From positions 1,922,001 through 1,986,000 of the forward strand of contig OY782746.1 of the NCBI GenBank assembly GCA_963678095.2: a DNA stretch of 64,000 bases, in the 5' to 3' direction. The position numbers and the translations under genes were made by a program. Below are positions 41,929-50,480 of this stretch, in pieces. The DNA comes from G963678095 sp963678095. GTDB taxonomy: Bacteria > Bacillota > Negativicutes > Selenomonadales > Selenomonadaceae. The notes under the pieces are model-generated. The model saw only the letters and a program-made list of their open reading frames with translations. It did no database searches and was not told where the DNA came from. The stretch's first letter is position 1, and each line of letters opens with the position of its first letter.

Positions 41929-42020
41929 ATATATGTATCAATAAAAATTAGATTTGCAACAGCCGAAAAAACAGTTCCTGCTCAAGGGAGCTGTCATCCT
42001 GTCGGCGGGTAAGAAATAAT

Positions 42021-42090
42021 AAAAGCTCCTCAGGGGCGTCTGCGAATAGCAATGAATAGAGCTTTCGGACGCCCCTTGAGGGGCTTATTT
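42021..42090. terminator. Bidirectional terminator
   Basis: Long stem AAGCTCCTCAGGGGCGTC with GACGCCCCTTGAGGGGCTT, A-rich and T-rich flanks, between convergent genes. Confidence 0.85.
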
Positions 42091-42131
42091 CATAATATGA
42101 TTTTGCTGTAACCTTGATGGTGGGCGGGGAT

Positions 42132-42572
42132 TCAGGGGGCGGTCGCTGGTGAAGGGCTGGTAATAAGGGCAAGCGGATAGGTATCTCCCGCATGGATCGC
42201 AGCTGGCTTCCCTTTTATGAATCCGCCTAACAAAGAAAATTGCACAAAAAAGTTTGGCGGGGTTCCCCGCTGCACAAGACTGGCAAATGCGGGAGCCTTT
42301 TCAGTCGATATCTCCAGGGTTATTTTTCCGGGGCAACCCCATCCGCCCGGCTTTTTTACTTCACGGATTGTACCGATTACCGGTGAGCCTTTTTTTAGTG
42401 TTTCGCCTGGTAAGACAATGTCCTGGCAGAGCTCAAAGTGCAGAATATTGCCGACAACAGCAGCCGCCGGGGTTAAGGTATCAAGTGAACGTACTTGATA
42501 CACGGCAGCTGCGCTTGTAGTAGCTGGCGCTATACACAGACAGAGCAAGAGCAGATAAAAAAATTTCTTCAT
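42132..42572 (-). CDS. Secreted protein of unknown function, likely MarR-controlled
   Basis: A 146-residue protein with a signal peptide (KKFFYLLLLCLCIAPATTSAAA) and no known domain that I recognise. The mature part has a small beta-rich pattern with VIGTIREVKKPG, as in some periplasmic or pilus-assembly accessory proteins. AAAAGGAG precedes the ATG. Directly upstream lies GTTAGT-N8-ACTAAC, nearly the same palindrome as in front of the nitroreductase-MarR operon, so it is probably under the same regulator. Confidence 0.75.
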   Translation of the reverse strand: MKKFFYLLLLCLCIAPATTSAAAVYQVRSLDTLTPAAAVVGNILHFELCQDIVLPGETLKKGSPVIGTIREVKKPGGWGCPGKITLEISTEKAPAFASLVQRGTPPNFFVQFSLLGGFIKGKPAAIHAGDTYPLALITSPSPATAP

Positions 42573-42586
42573 AAAAATCTCCTTTT

Positions 42587-42606
42587 GTTAGTTAATATAA
42601 ACTAAC
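42587..42606. promoter_or_regulatory. MarR-type operator 2
   Basis: GTTAGT, 8 bases, ACTAAC, just upstream of the ribosome site of the gene at 42132-42572. Compare 44230-44245. Confidence 0.65.
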
Positions 42607-42644
42607 TATTTATTTAAATTTCTATATATACGCTTCCCGGCAGA

Positions 42645-43088
42645 TTATTGGTTCTGCAGGCGGGTGGCGGTCTTTTCGAGAATTTGCGTAAAACTGTGTT
42701 TTTCTTCTTCAGTAAGACAGTTCGTTATTTTTTTTGCGAAATCATAATACCCTTTATTTTCTAAATCAAGAAGTTTTTTCCCGTTTGCGGTGAGGCGAAG
42801 GTGAAAAATTCGCAGATCTATCTGAGATTGTTCTTTTTCGACGTAAGTTTTTTCTATAAGTCTATTTACGATGTTGGTTACCGTTGGTTTTTGTACATGA
42901 AAAATTTCAGCCAAATCACTAAAGGTGATTTGTTCCCGTAGTTTTATGATATGCAGATAGTGAAGCTGTGTCATGGTAAGGCGGAACAGTTCGCGATAGG
43001 GGGGCTGTTCCCGGTATTCTTCCATAGATTGGCGCATAACGCCGGATAAGATGTCGATGTATTTGACAATGAGTAATTCTGTTTCCAT
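42645..43088 (-). CDS. MarR family transcriptional regulator
   Basis: A 147-residue winged-helix regulator: ITFSDLAEIFHVQKPTVTNIVNRL is the recognition region, and EKEQSQIDLRIFHLRLT the wing. It directly abuts the nitroreductase-like gene (no spacing), so both are one operon. Two near-identical palindromes, one before this operon and one after it in front of a secreted-protein gene, are the likely binding sites. Inducing ligand unknown. Confidence 0.92.
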   Translation of the reverse strand: METELLIVKYIDILSGVMRQSMEEYREQPPYRELFRLTMTQLHYLHIIKLREQITFSDLAEIFHVQKPTVTNIVNRLIEKTYVEKEQSQIDLRIFHLRLTANGKKLLDLENKGYYDFAKKITNCLTEEEKHSFTQILEKTATRLQNQ

Positions 43089-44201
43089 TTAAAGGACTCC
43101 TTTATCAATGACTTTTGTTAAGGACATGCGGGGGCTGACAGGAGCAGGATAGTCGGAGCAGTATCCTATCCGAGCGATAAATTGAAGCGGGGCTTTGCCA
43201 AGAGTATGCGTTAGCTCTTCTTGGCAAAGCGGATCTTCTAAGGCTTGTGACATTGGATGGACGGCAATTTTTTTAGCTGTTGCCCGCAGCCATAGGGCCT
43301 CAAACCGCCGGCCGGCACTTAGCAAAGAAGCAACCTCCGTGTTGGGGCTCATGCAGATAATCCAGCCTGAGCCTTCAGTAAGCTGTTGTTCGGTCAGACG
43401 CAGGCTTTCCTTCATAGAAAAATCTGAAAGCAGGTCCTTTTTTGTCAGCCTGTATTCAGCATACCAGCGAAGAAAAAGATTCATTTCCATGCTGGCCGGT
43501 GTAATCCCGTTTTCTTCAGCAAGAATTTCGGCGGTAGTGAGGCGAATCCATTGAACGAGTTCCTCTTGAATTGGCCGGGAAGCAAGCTGCCGGAGGTTCG
43601 CTTGCTCGGTCAGTGTGGCCAATAATTTCCCCTCGCTACTGTCCTGCGGATAATAGGTCAGCAACGGATCAGCGGCCACTAGCAGTTCAACATCCTCTTT
43701 TGTGAGTGTTGTCTTGAGCAGAGAGTGACGCAGCGTTCGACGTGATTCCATCTGTATAATAATATCGTTATCACGTGGAGCCGGTTTTGGCTGCAGTACA
43801 ATTTCAATTAAGGGAGCAAGCGGATCTGGCTGCAACACATGGTAGGTCATTTCCCAACTGCTGGCGGCCGAGGCTTGGTGAAGATTTTCTAAAAAAGTGC
43901 CAAGGGAAAGTATCATTTCTCGATGCTGTGGGTCAACAACAGGAAGGCAGCGAGCTGAATTCAATGAAAGCAGCCAGCGCTGCGGGGAAGCCAGCTCGAT
44001 TTGCCAGGGCTGTGTGTTATGGCTGCTTGGGGCCAGGGTGGCAAGATAGAGGAGCTGCGCCAACTCGGCAGGCAGTCTGTTGGTATCGCTCGTTGACAAC
44101 GGCACCCTCTTGAGCGTAGCGGGTGGAGGAAATATTGATATACCTCCAGCCAAAGCCGTCAAACAAAATCCTAGGGAATATAAAAAATTACGCCGGTTCA
44201 T
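43089..44201 (-). CDS. Acg-like nitroreductase-family protein with Tat-type N-terminus
   Basis: A 370-residue protein of the Acg/nitroreductase-like family. The N-terminus MNRRNFLYSLGF has a twin-arginine motif before a hydrophobic stretch, which suggests export of a folded, cofactor-bound protein. LATLAPSSHNTQPWQ is the FMN-binding start of the domain; ESRRTLRHSLL and a C-terminal RIGYCSDYP follow. Catalysis is not established for Acg proteins, which may sequester FMN. Start 44201 (AAGGATGG upstream) preferred over 44216. MarR follows immediately. Confidence 0.82.
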   Translation of the reverse strand: MNRRNFLYSLGFCLTALAGGISIFPPPATLKRVPLSTSDTNRLPAELAQLLYLATLAPSSHNTQPWQIELASPQRWLLSLNSARCLPVVDPQHREMILSLGTFLENLHQASAASSWEMTYHVLQPDPLAPLIEIVLQPKPAPRDNDIIIQMESRRTLRHSLLKTTLTKEDVELLVAADPLLTYYPQDSSEGKLLATLTEQANLRQLASRPIQEELVQWIRLTTAEILAEENGITPASMEMNLFLRWYAEYRLTKKDLLSDFSMKESLRLTEQQLTEGSGWIICMSPNTEVASLLSAGRRFEALWLRATAKKIAVHPMSQALEDPLCQEELTHTLGKAPLQFIARIGYCSDYPAPVSPRMSLTKVIDKGVL

Positions 44202-44229
44202 AAGCGGAAAGACCATCCTTATCTATTTT

Positions 44230-44245
44230 GTTAGTTAAGACTAAC
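44230..44245. promoter_or_regulatory. MarR-type operator 1
   Basis: GTTAGT, 4 bases, ACTAAC, a perfect inverted repeat about 30 bases upstream of the nitroreductase-like gene. Confidence 0.7.
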
Positions 44246-44460
44246 TAAATAATAAAACAAATAAACGAAATTGTAAATAAAAATTTTTTCTCAGCCAGAG
44301 ATACTCCGGCAAGCAGAAATTTGGTTGCTGTAAAAGTCACTGACTTTTTATTTACAGCTGGCATTGCAGGGGGCGCGGATTCGAATGGCGTATATAGTTT
44401 TATATAATTACTGCAGCCGGCTAATACCGGAAGGAATGGCTGCGTTCGAGGAGGTGTTTT

Positions 44461-45078
44461 ATGGAGTTGGGATTTTTTATGAAGGGTTTTTTTCTGGGGG
44501 TGTCCATTGCAGCGCCGGTTGGCCCGATAGGGCTTCTCTGTATCAGCAACACGCTGCGGGGTGGAGCTAAGCTTGGACTGGCTTCCGGGCTGGGAGCAGC
44601 TGCGGCCGATGCGCTATATGCTGGCATTGGCGCTTGGGGACTGACACTTCTGGCTGAGCGATTAACAAAATATAATAGCTGGCTGCATTTTGGGGGCGGA
44701 GTATTTTTGCTTTATCTGGGCTGGCGGATTTTTTCATCCAGCCCGGGGAAAAATTGGTCGAAGCAACATAGCGACAGCCGCTGGAAAACTTTGGCGGCAA
44801 CATTTTTTTTGACGCTGACGAATCCGCTGACCATTTTTTCTTTTTCGGCGGTTTTTGCTGGCAGTGGGCTGGCTACAGCAGGAGAATCAGCGGCAGCAGT
44901 GGAAATAGTCCTTGGAGTATTTTGCGGATCGATTTGCTGGTGGATTTTGCTGACGGCAGCGGTAAGGTTTATGCGCCATGGACTCGGAGCGAACGCCCTA
45001 AAGAACCTGCAACATGGAGCCGGTCTTAGTATTGCCGGGTTTGGGCTATGGAATCTGTGGACACTGCTCACGCGATGA
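44461..45078 (+). CDS. LysE family amino-acid exporter
   Basis: A 205-residue, six-helix exporter of the LysE/RhtB superfamily. SIAAPVGPIGLLCISNTL and GLASGLGAAAADALYA in the first third are family hallmarks; LTNPLTIFSFSAVFAG is the second conserved loop. It likely exports an amino acid or derivative; substrate unknown. GAGGAGG precedes the ATG. It is divergent from the Acg-like operon (259-base gap), so operator 1 could also affect it. Confidence 0.9.
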   Translation: MELGFFMKGFFLGVSIAAPVGPIGLLCISNTLRGGAKLGLASGLGAAAADALYAGIGAWGLTLLAERLTKYNSWLHFGGGVFLLYLGWRIFSSSPGKNWSKQHSDSRWKTLAATFFLTLTNPLTIFSFSAVFAGSGLATAGESAAAVEIVLGVFCGSICWWILLTAAVRFMRHGLGANALKNLQHGAGLSIAGFGLWNLWTLLTR

Positions 45079-45098
45079 GCTTGTTTTACAAGTTTTTA

Positions 45099-45155
45099 TT
45101 GACAAAAGCGATTAAATTGTGCACAATGTAATAAAGAAAACAATTGAACACAATT
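45099..45155 (+). promoter_or_regulatory. Promoter region with two AATTGT-type palindromes
   Basis: TTGACA at 45099-45104 is followed by ATTGTGCACAAT, a perfect 12-bp palindrome (45116-45127) over the expected -10 position, and AATTG-AACA-CAATT (45142-45155). This resembles sites of thiol-based peroxide-sensing MarR/OhrR regulators; that assignment is inference. Confidence 0.6.
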
Positions 45156-45187
45156 TAATTTTACATAATCGATAGTGGGGTGACAGA

Positions 45188-46129
45188 ATGAAAAAAGAAG
45201 AACAGCAACGGGATATTATCATTATTGGCGGCGGTATTGCGGGCCTCACGGCAGCGCTTTATGCCGGAAGAATGAACCTCGAGGTCTTGGTGCTCGAATC
45301 GGAACTGGTTGGCGGACAGATCATAAATGCCCACAGCATTGAAAATTATCCAGGGTTTGCTGCAATAAAAGGCAGTGAGCTGATTGCCTCCGTCCAGGAG
45401 CAAGCCGAAAAATATGGGGCAGTGCTCGATGAATTCGACCGGATCATAAGGCTTGATCTTGCTGCGCAGCCCAAGATTGTCGAAACGGAAAGTTTTATTT
45501 ATCGCGCCGGCGCCGTTATCATTGCTTCGGGGATGACGCGCCGGAAACTGCCACTGGCAAAGGAACAACAGTATTTGGGGAAAGGGGTTCATTACTGTGA
45601 ATTATGTGATGGACACATGTACCAGGACAAGACCATTGCTGTTGTCGGCGGCGGCAATGCCGCAATTGATGCGGCAGATTTTTTGACCAAATATGCAAAA
45701 AAACTATATGTCATTCATCGCGGGTCTAATCTTACCGCGGATGAGAGTTCACAGGGAAAACTGAAAAAACAACCGGCAGTTGAGATTTTGCTCAATACCG
45801 AAATCCGCGATTTGAGCGGCGCTGGGGCCCTGGAGGTGATTGAGCTTTATGATAAAGAACGGGAAGAACACAGACAAGTGCCGGTTGATGCCCTGTTTGT
45901 AAATATTGGAGTTATCCCGAATACCCAGCTCTTTAAAGGGGAGCTGGCTCTTGATGAAGATGCCCGGATTGTTGCCGGGGAGGATTGCCGGACCAATATT
46001 TCCGGGGTGTTTGCAGCCGGGGATGTGCGTACCAAGCCGGTGCGACAACTGACGACGGCTGCGGCCGATGGTACGGTAGCCGCTATTTTAGCGGAAAAAT
46101 ATATACAGTCTTTGAAGGAGGAAGAATGA
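45188..46129 (+). CDS. trxB: Thioredoxin reductase-type flavoprotein
   Basis: A 313-residue FAD/NADPH disulfide reductase. GGGIAGLTAALYAGR (FAD loop, about residues 12-26), the active-site pair CELCDG (about 138-143), VVGGGNAAIDAADFL (NADPH loop) and GVFAAGDVR near the C-terminus are all present. It probably reduces the glutaredoxin-like protein encoded one base downstream, which in turn could feed the peroxidase: a complete three-gene thiol peroxidase chain. Preceded by a palindrome-rich promoter. Confidence 0.93.
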   Translation: MKKEEQQRDIIIIGGGIAGLTAALYAGRMNLEVLVLESELVGGQIINAHSIENYPGFAAIKGSELIASVQEQAEKYGAVLDEFDRIIRLDLAAQPKIVETESFIYRAGAVIIASGMTRRKLPLAKEQQYLGKGVHYCELCDGHMYQDKTIAVVGGGNAAIDAADFLTKYAKKLYVIHRGSNLTADESSQGKLKKQPAVEILLNTEIRDLSGAGALEVIELYDKEREEHRQVPVDALFVNIGVIPNTQLFKGELALDEDARIVAGEDCRTNISGVFAAGDVRTKPVRQLTTAAADGTVAAILAEKYIQSLKEEE

Positions 46130-46130
46130 T

Positions 46131-46361
46131 ATGGTAAAAGTATATTCTATTTCAAACTGTCCCTGGTGTGATAAGGTGAAAAAATATTTAAAGGCAAAAC
46201 AGATTGATTTTACGGAATACAATATCGAGGAAGATGAGGCTGCCAGGGATATGTGCTACAAGATATCGGGGGATTTGACTGTGCCGGTGACTACCATAGA
46301 CGGTAAAGCGTTTGTTGTCAGCTTTGACAAGGCAAAACTTGATGAATTGCTTGGTCTGTAA
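46131..46361 (+). CDS. Glutaredoxin/NrdH-like redoxin
   Basis: A 76-residue thioredoxin-fold protein with the redox pair CPWC at residues 10-13 and the cis-Pro segment TVPVTTIDG. Such NrdH-like glutaredoxins are usually reduced by thioredoxin reductase, not glutathione, which fits the adjacent reductase gene. It starts one base after trxB stops and is followed after 17 bases by the peroxidase. Confidence 0.9.
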   Translation: MVKVYSISNCPWCDKVKKYLKAKQIDFTEYNIEEDEAARDMCYKISGDLTVPVTTIDGKAFVVSFDKAKLDELLGL

Positions 46362-46378
46362 AGGAGAGGAGATTTTTT

Positions 46379-46924
46379 ATGAATATTTATGATTTTACGG
46401 TAAAAACCAATAAGGGGATAGAAAAATCGTTGGCTGATTATAAGGGGGAGGTGCTTCTTATTGTCAATACAGCGAGCAAATGCGGCTTTACACCGCAGTA
46501 CAAGGAACTGCAGGAGCTTTATATGAAATATAAGGATCAGGGCTTTACGGTACTGGGATTTCCCAGCAATCAGTTTGCCGGGCAGGAACCGGGCACCAAC
46601 GAGGAGGTTGCGCAGTTTTGCCAATACAATTATGGTGTGACCTTTCCTTTGTTTGAAAAAGGCGATGTTCGCGGTGAAAATGCCCAGCCATTGTTTCAGT
46701 ATCTCACGGAACAGAAAAAATTTAAGGGATTTGATTCGGCACATCCGATTGCCTCGCGCCTGCTTGGCGCCCTGCAGGAAAAGTTCCCCAAATTTCTTGA
46801 CGGGGATTCAATCAAATGGAACTTTACTAAGTTTTTGGTTGCACGCGATGGTACGGTGAGTGGCCGGTATGAGCCGACAACCTCACCGCTGCAGATGGCC
46901 AGCGATATAGAAAAATTGCTTTGA
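46379..46924 (+). CDS. Glutathione peroxidase-family thiol peroxidase
   Basis: A 181-residue GPx-fold peroxidase. NTASKCGFTPQY holds the peroxidatic Cys (about residue 36), GFPSNQF the conserved Gln, and WNFTKFLV the conserved Trp. It uses Cys, not selenocysteine (codon TGC). Bacterial Cys-GPx enzymes generally take electrons from thioredoxin-like proteins, supplied here by the two genes upstream. Ends in a strong terminator. Confidence 0.93.
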   Translation: MNIYDFTVKTNKGIEKSLADYKGEVLLIVNTASKCGFTPQYKELQELYMKYKDQGFTVLGFPSNQFAGQEPGTNEEVAQFCQYNYGVTFPLFEKGDVRGENAQPLFQYLTEQKKFKGFDSAHPIASRLLGALQEKFPKFLDGDSIKWNFTKFLVARDGTVSGRYEPTTSPLQMASDIEKLL

Positions 46925-46937
46925 TATAGCTGCGTTT

Positions 46938-46990
46938 ATAGAACAAGAGCGCCTCTGTCGATGGGATCGGCAGAGGCGCTCTTGTTCTAT
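46938..46990. terminator. Bidirectional terminator, overlapping the LysR stop codon
   Basis: Stem ATAGAACAAGAGCGCCTCTG with its complement (inner CGA/TCG also pairs), ending inside the final codon of the minus-strand LysR gene. Confidence 0.9.
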
Positions 46991-47949
46991 GTGCAGGGCA
47001 GGGTATCGTCCTGATAGAGGGCCTGACCAAGCTGAATAAATTCCTGCATTGCATGGGTGCGATAGCAATTTTTTTTGGCGGCAATAAAGATTTTTCGTGT
47101 GGCGGCATCATCGCGAATCTTATAATAAAACAGGGCTTCGCTGGGCATGCTCATCTTGATCAGCGAATCCGTGAGAAAGGTAATCCCGAGCCCCTGACAG
47201 GCGGTATGATAGGCAGTCATCAACTGATTGAGATACAGCCGGACTTTCGGGGTAAAGCCGCTTCGCCGGCACAGATCCAAAGCACGCCGGTGCATGTCAT
47301 TTCCTTTGCCGAGCAAAAGGAACTCTTCTCCGGCAAAGCAGGTCAGTGGCAGCGGCAGGATATCAGAGCGATGATGCTGCCCGCGAATGATGTCGGCCTG
47401 CGTGAGCCGGGAACTGCTGAATTTGTCATTTACCGGATACTGGACGGGAACTCCCAGCAGAATATGATCTTCGAGCAGGGGAATGCTTTCATAAAGGGTT
47501 TCGTTGTAGATGCCGCTGTCGACAATCAGGTCGAGATCTTCGGTTAAGAGGCGTTCATACAGTTCAGCCGAATCAGATTCGGTGATCTGCAGCTGTATTT
47601 TAGGATAGGCATTGCTGAATTCGCGGATGATTGGCGGGAGCAGGCAGGAGGCAAAAAAGTTGGTGCCGCCGACTGCCAGCGAGCCGCTGTTGAGATTTTC
47701 CAGATCATGGCAGTAGTCAAGCAGCTTTTTTTCAATTGCCATGATTTGCTGGGTGGCTTCGATATAGGCTTTTCCAGCCGCTGTCAGCTGAAGCGGCGAG
47801 GAACTGCGGTCAAACAGCAGGACACCAAGCGTAGTTTCTGTTTTTTTTACGGCGGCACTCAAGGCCGGTTGGGAGACAAATAATTTGCGGGCCGCCCGGG
47901 AGAAACTTTTTTCCCGGTAAACTTCATATACATAAAGCATGCCTTGCAT
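46987..47949 (-). CDS. LysR family transcriptional regulator
   Basis: A 320-residue LysR regulator: SFSRAARKLFVSQPALSAAVKK is the helix-turn-helix, and VLLFDRSSSPLQLTAAG the wing. AAGGTG suits the ATG at 47949, not the GTG/ATG just upstream. It is divergent from the racemase gene at 48070 across a very AT-rich 120-base gap (almost only A and T at 47965-48012), suggesting joint control of that gene. Confidence 0.92.
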   Translation of the reverse strand: MQGMLYVYEVYREKSFSRAARKLFVSQPALSAAVKKTETTLGVLLFDRSSSPLQLTAAGKAYIEATQQIMAIEKKLLDYCHDLENLNSGSLAVGGTNFFASCLLPPIIREFSNAYPKIQLQITESDSAELYERLLTEDLDLIVDSGIYNETLYESIPLLEDHILLGVPVQYPVNDKFSSSRLTQADIIRGQHHRSDILPLPLTCFAGEEFLLLGKGNDMHRRALDLCRRSGFTPKVRLYLNQLMTAYHTACQGLGITFLTDSLIKMSMPSEALFYYKIRDDAATRKIFIAAKKNCYRTHAMQEFIQLGQALYQDDTLPCT

Positions 47950-48069
47950 ACACATCACCTTATAATATTTTTTTATATATATTATATTATTATATATATT
48001 TGATTATATTATAGCCGGATGCTAAGCTGAAAACAAGCAGGAGATAAAAGCTGAGGGGGCTGAAATGAT

Positions 48070-48804
48070 ATGAAGACGATTGGGATTATCGGAGGAATGG
48101 GACCGCTGGCTACCGTTGATCTGATGCAAAAAATTATCTTGTCGACCAGAGCGGCAACGGATCAGGAGCATATCCACATTCTGGTGGATAATAATACGGC
48201 GATTCCTGATAGGTCCGCAGCGATCTGTGGGCAGGGACCTTCCCCGGTACCGCAGCTGATCGAGTCGGCAGACCGACTGGTGACACAGGGGGCTGATGTT
48301 TTGCTTATGGGCTGTAATACCGCGCACTATTTTTTGCCGGAGCTCGAGCCGCATCTCAAACGGCCGCTGCTAAATATGATTGAAGCAACTGCACGCTGGT
48401 GCAGAGCGAAGGGAATTGGCTGTGCCGGACTGCTGGCTACGTTTGGTACCTATCAGTCGGGCATTTACCAGCAGGCGTTTAAAAAATTTGGGGTGCGCCT
48501 TGTTCTGCCAATGAAGGCAGAGCAGAAAATCGTGCAGTCTTTGATTTATGAAGGGGTTAAGGCCGGAAGAACAGATTATGATGTTGAACCGTTTCGAACG
48601 GTTACCGGAAGTATGAAAGCGCAGGGGGCGGAGGTATTTGTGCTTGGCTGCACGGAATTGCCGCTGGCACTGCGGATGTATCAGATTCAAGAAAGCTGTA
48701 TCGATGCCACACAAATACTGGCAGAAGTAGCGATCGAATATGTCGGTGCCTGCCGGCAGCCCGTGCCGGAGCTGTCCCAGGCGACAGCTCTTATGACCGG
48801 CTGA
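48070..48804 (+). CDS. Aspartate/glutamate racemase family protein
   Basis: A 244-residue PLP-independent amino-acid racemase. IGGMGPLATVDLMQK starts the fold; both catalytic Cys are present in MGCNTAHYF (about residue 82) and GCTELPL (about 197). It most resembles aspartate racemases, which give D-aspartate for the cell wall or other uses. GAGGGGG lies upstream of the ATG. Probably controlled by the divergent LysR. Confidence 0.9.
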   Translation: MKTIGIIGGMGPLATVDLMQKIILSTRAATDQEHIHILVDNNTAIPDRSAAICGQGPSPVPQLIESADRLVTQGADVLLMGCNTAHYFLPELEPHLKRPLLNMIEATARWCRAKGIGCAGLLATFGTYQSGIYQQAFKKFGVRLVLPMKAEQKIVQSLIYEGVKAGRTDYDVEPFRTVTGSMKAQGAEVFVLGCTELPLALRMYQIQESCIDATQILAEVAIEYVGACRQPVPELSQATALMTG

Positions 48805-48886
48805 CTTTATTTTTGGCTAAGGGCGTGCTATACTTTGCCTAGGTTTCCAATTTTTGTTTATTTAATACCGGGCGGGAGGCAAGGCT

Positions 48887-49447
48887 ATGACGAATTTGAC
48901 AAAGGATAAGGCAGCTGCAATACTGGGCAAGCATGTTTCGCAGGAGCATCTTATATTGCATGCGAAATCAGTAAGTGCAGCCATGGGGGCGATGGCGCTT
49001 TATTTTGGGGAAGACAAAGAACACTGGGAAGCAGTCGGATATCTGCACGATGTGGATTACGAAAAATTTCCCGGGGAGCACTGCCAGCATGTGCGTGAGC
49101 TTCTGGCTGACGAGGCCGTCGCGGAAGAAGATATCCGGGCGATTATTTCTCATGGTTATGGGCTTTGTACGCAGGAGGCCCCGCCGCAGAGCAATATGGA
49201 AAAGAGCCTGTTTACGGTGGATGAGCTTACCGGCATTGTCATGGCCAGCGCACTTATGCGTCCGTCGGGCATTGCGGATATGGACCTTAAGAGCCTCAAG
49301 AAAAAATTTAAGGATAAGCGCTTTGCTGCTAAATGCAGCCGGGAGGTCATAGCCTCAGGCTTTGAGCTGCTGGGGATTACGCCAGACGTTGTCATGCAGT
49401 GCTGCATCGATGGCATGCGTGAACACAAGGCTGAACTCGGGATATAA
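48887..49447 (+). CDS. HD domain hydrolase
   Basis: A 186-residue HD-superfamily metal hydrolase. The metal-binding pattern is visible: H in LILHAKSV, HD in YLHDVDYEKFP, then H in ISHGYG and D in VDELTG. Family members hydrolyse phosphate bonds in nucleotides; the substrate is unknown. GGGAGG precedes the ATG, and TGCTATACT upstream (48826-48834) is an extended -10. Confidence 0.88.
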   Translation: MTNLTKDKAAAILGKHVSQEHLILHAKSVSAAMGAMALYFGEDKEHWEAVGYLHDVDYEKFPGEHCQHVRELLADEAVAEEDIRAIISHGYGLCTQEAPPQSNMEKSLFTVDELTGIVMASALMRPSGIADMDLKSLKKKFKDKRFAAKCSREVIASGFELLGITPDVVMQCCIDGMREHKAELGI

Positions 49448-49458
49448 AAAATAACGAA

Positions 49459-49499
49459 GGAGCACGTTCTCTTTTCACGGAGAAAGTGCTCCTCTTTTA
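49459..49499 (+). terminator. Rho-independent terminator
   Basis: AGGAGCACGTTCTC with GAGAAAGTGCTCCT (one mismatch), then CTTTTATTTT. Confidence 0.85.
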
Positions 49500-49614
49500 T
49501 TTTTGGGTGCTACAGAAAGAAAATGTGTGGTTTAACTAGACTGCTTTGCACAGATCCTGCCAGGGAAATGGTATACTGTTAGAAAATGACGGCGTCGATA
49601 TAGGAGGAAGGCCA

Positions 49615-50436
49615 GTGGAAAAAAAGTGGACAATTGGCGAAATGGCAAAATTGTTTGATGTTTCAGCGGATGCCTTGCGCTACTATGAGCGCGAAGGATT
49701 GCTTGCAGCTTCCCGTCAGCAGGAAAATAATTACCGGCGGTATTCCTATGATGATCTGTTGGTGCTGATGGATATTTTATTTTACCGGCGGATGGAGGTT
49801 CCTGTGCGGGATATTGGATTGATGCTGCAGACGATGGGGATCAAGGGAATGAAGGATGTTTTACAAAAAAAACAATTGCTGGTGGAGCAAAAAATTGCCG
49901 AGCTGCAGCAACTCGATGAGTTGCTGACAAAAATTTCGCGGCGATATGCACTTTGTGAAGAGAAACTAGGGAAATTTTCTATTGTTGCAGAACCTTCCTT
50001 TAGAGCCCGGTTCGAAAAAACGGGTGGAGCGGACAATCAGGCAGAAGATATGATTGAAGTGATCCGGCGGTACAAAGTAAATGATAGAAACTGGATGGAG
50101 GATATAGACTATATGCTTTTGTTGCCAGAAATGAAGGCGTATGCGCACGCGTTTGAACGGGCGCGCTTCGGTATCAGTTTTTCCCCGGCGGTGATCGCGG
50201 GCTTCTCGCCGGAGGAACAGGCGGCTTTTTGTCCGGTGGCAGCGGGACGATATCTTTATACCGTGCTGCAAACAGATTATCAGACAGCCGGTGATGCCGT
50301 CCTGGAAGAGGCTGCGGCCTGGCTGCAAGCACAAGGCGAGCGCCAGTCAGGCCCTGGCATTGGACGCTATCTGGCGAGTGTGCATAAGGATGGCTTTGAT
50401 TATTATGAAATTTGGCTGCCGTTGGCCTCGACTTGA
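49615..50436 (+). CDS. MerR family transcriptional regulator
   Basis: A 273-residue MerR-type regulator. WTIGEMAKLFDVSADALRYY and EGLLAASRQ form the DNA-binding helix-turn-helix and wing; a long coiled coil (about 75-110) and a C-terminal effector domain follow. The start is GTG at 49615 with AGGAGG 7 bases upstream; the frame opens further up at 49546. A MATE efflux gene follows 44 bases later, so drug-responsive control of that pump is plausible. Confidence 0.88.
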   Translation: MEKKWTIGEMAKLFDVSADALRYYEREGLLAASRQQENNYRRYSYDDLLVLMDILFYRRMEVPVRDIGLMLQTMGIKGMKDVLQKKQLLVEQKIAELQQLDELLTKISRRYALCEEKLGKFSIVAEPSFRARFEKTGGADNQAEDMIEVIRRYKVNDRNWMEDIDYMLLLPEMKAYAHAFERARFGISFSPAVIAGFSPEEQAAFCPVAAGRYLYTVLQTDYQTAGDAVLEEAAAWLQAQGERQSGPGIGRYLASVHKDGFDYYEIWLPLAST

Positions 50437-50480
50437 CATTAGAGCCGCTCCATGGTTTATGCTTTTTTTAGGTGATAAAG

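Noticed and set aside
41948..42193. 81-codon minus-strand ORF
   Set aside because: Covers a bidirectional terminator and the 3' end of the secreted-protein gene; no ribosome site.
46379..46924. Selenoprotein glutathione peroxidase
   Set aside because: The active-site codon is TGC (Cys), with no in-frame TGA.
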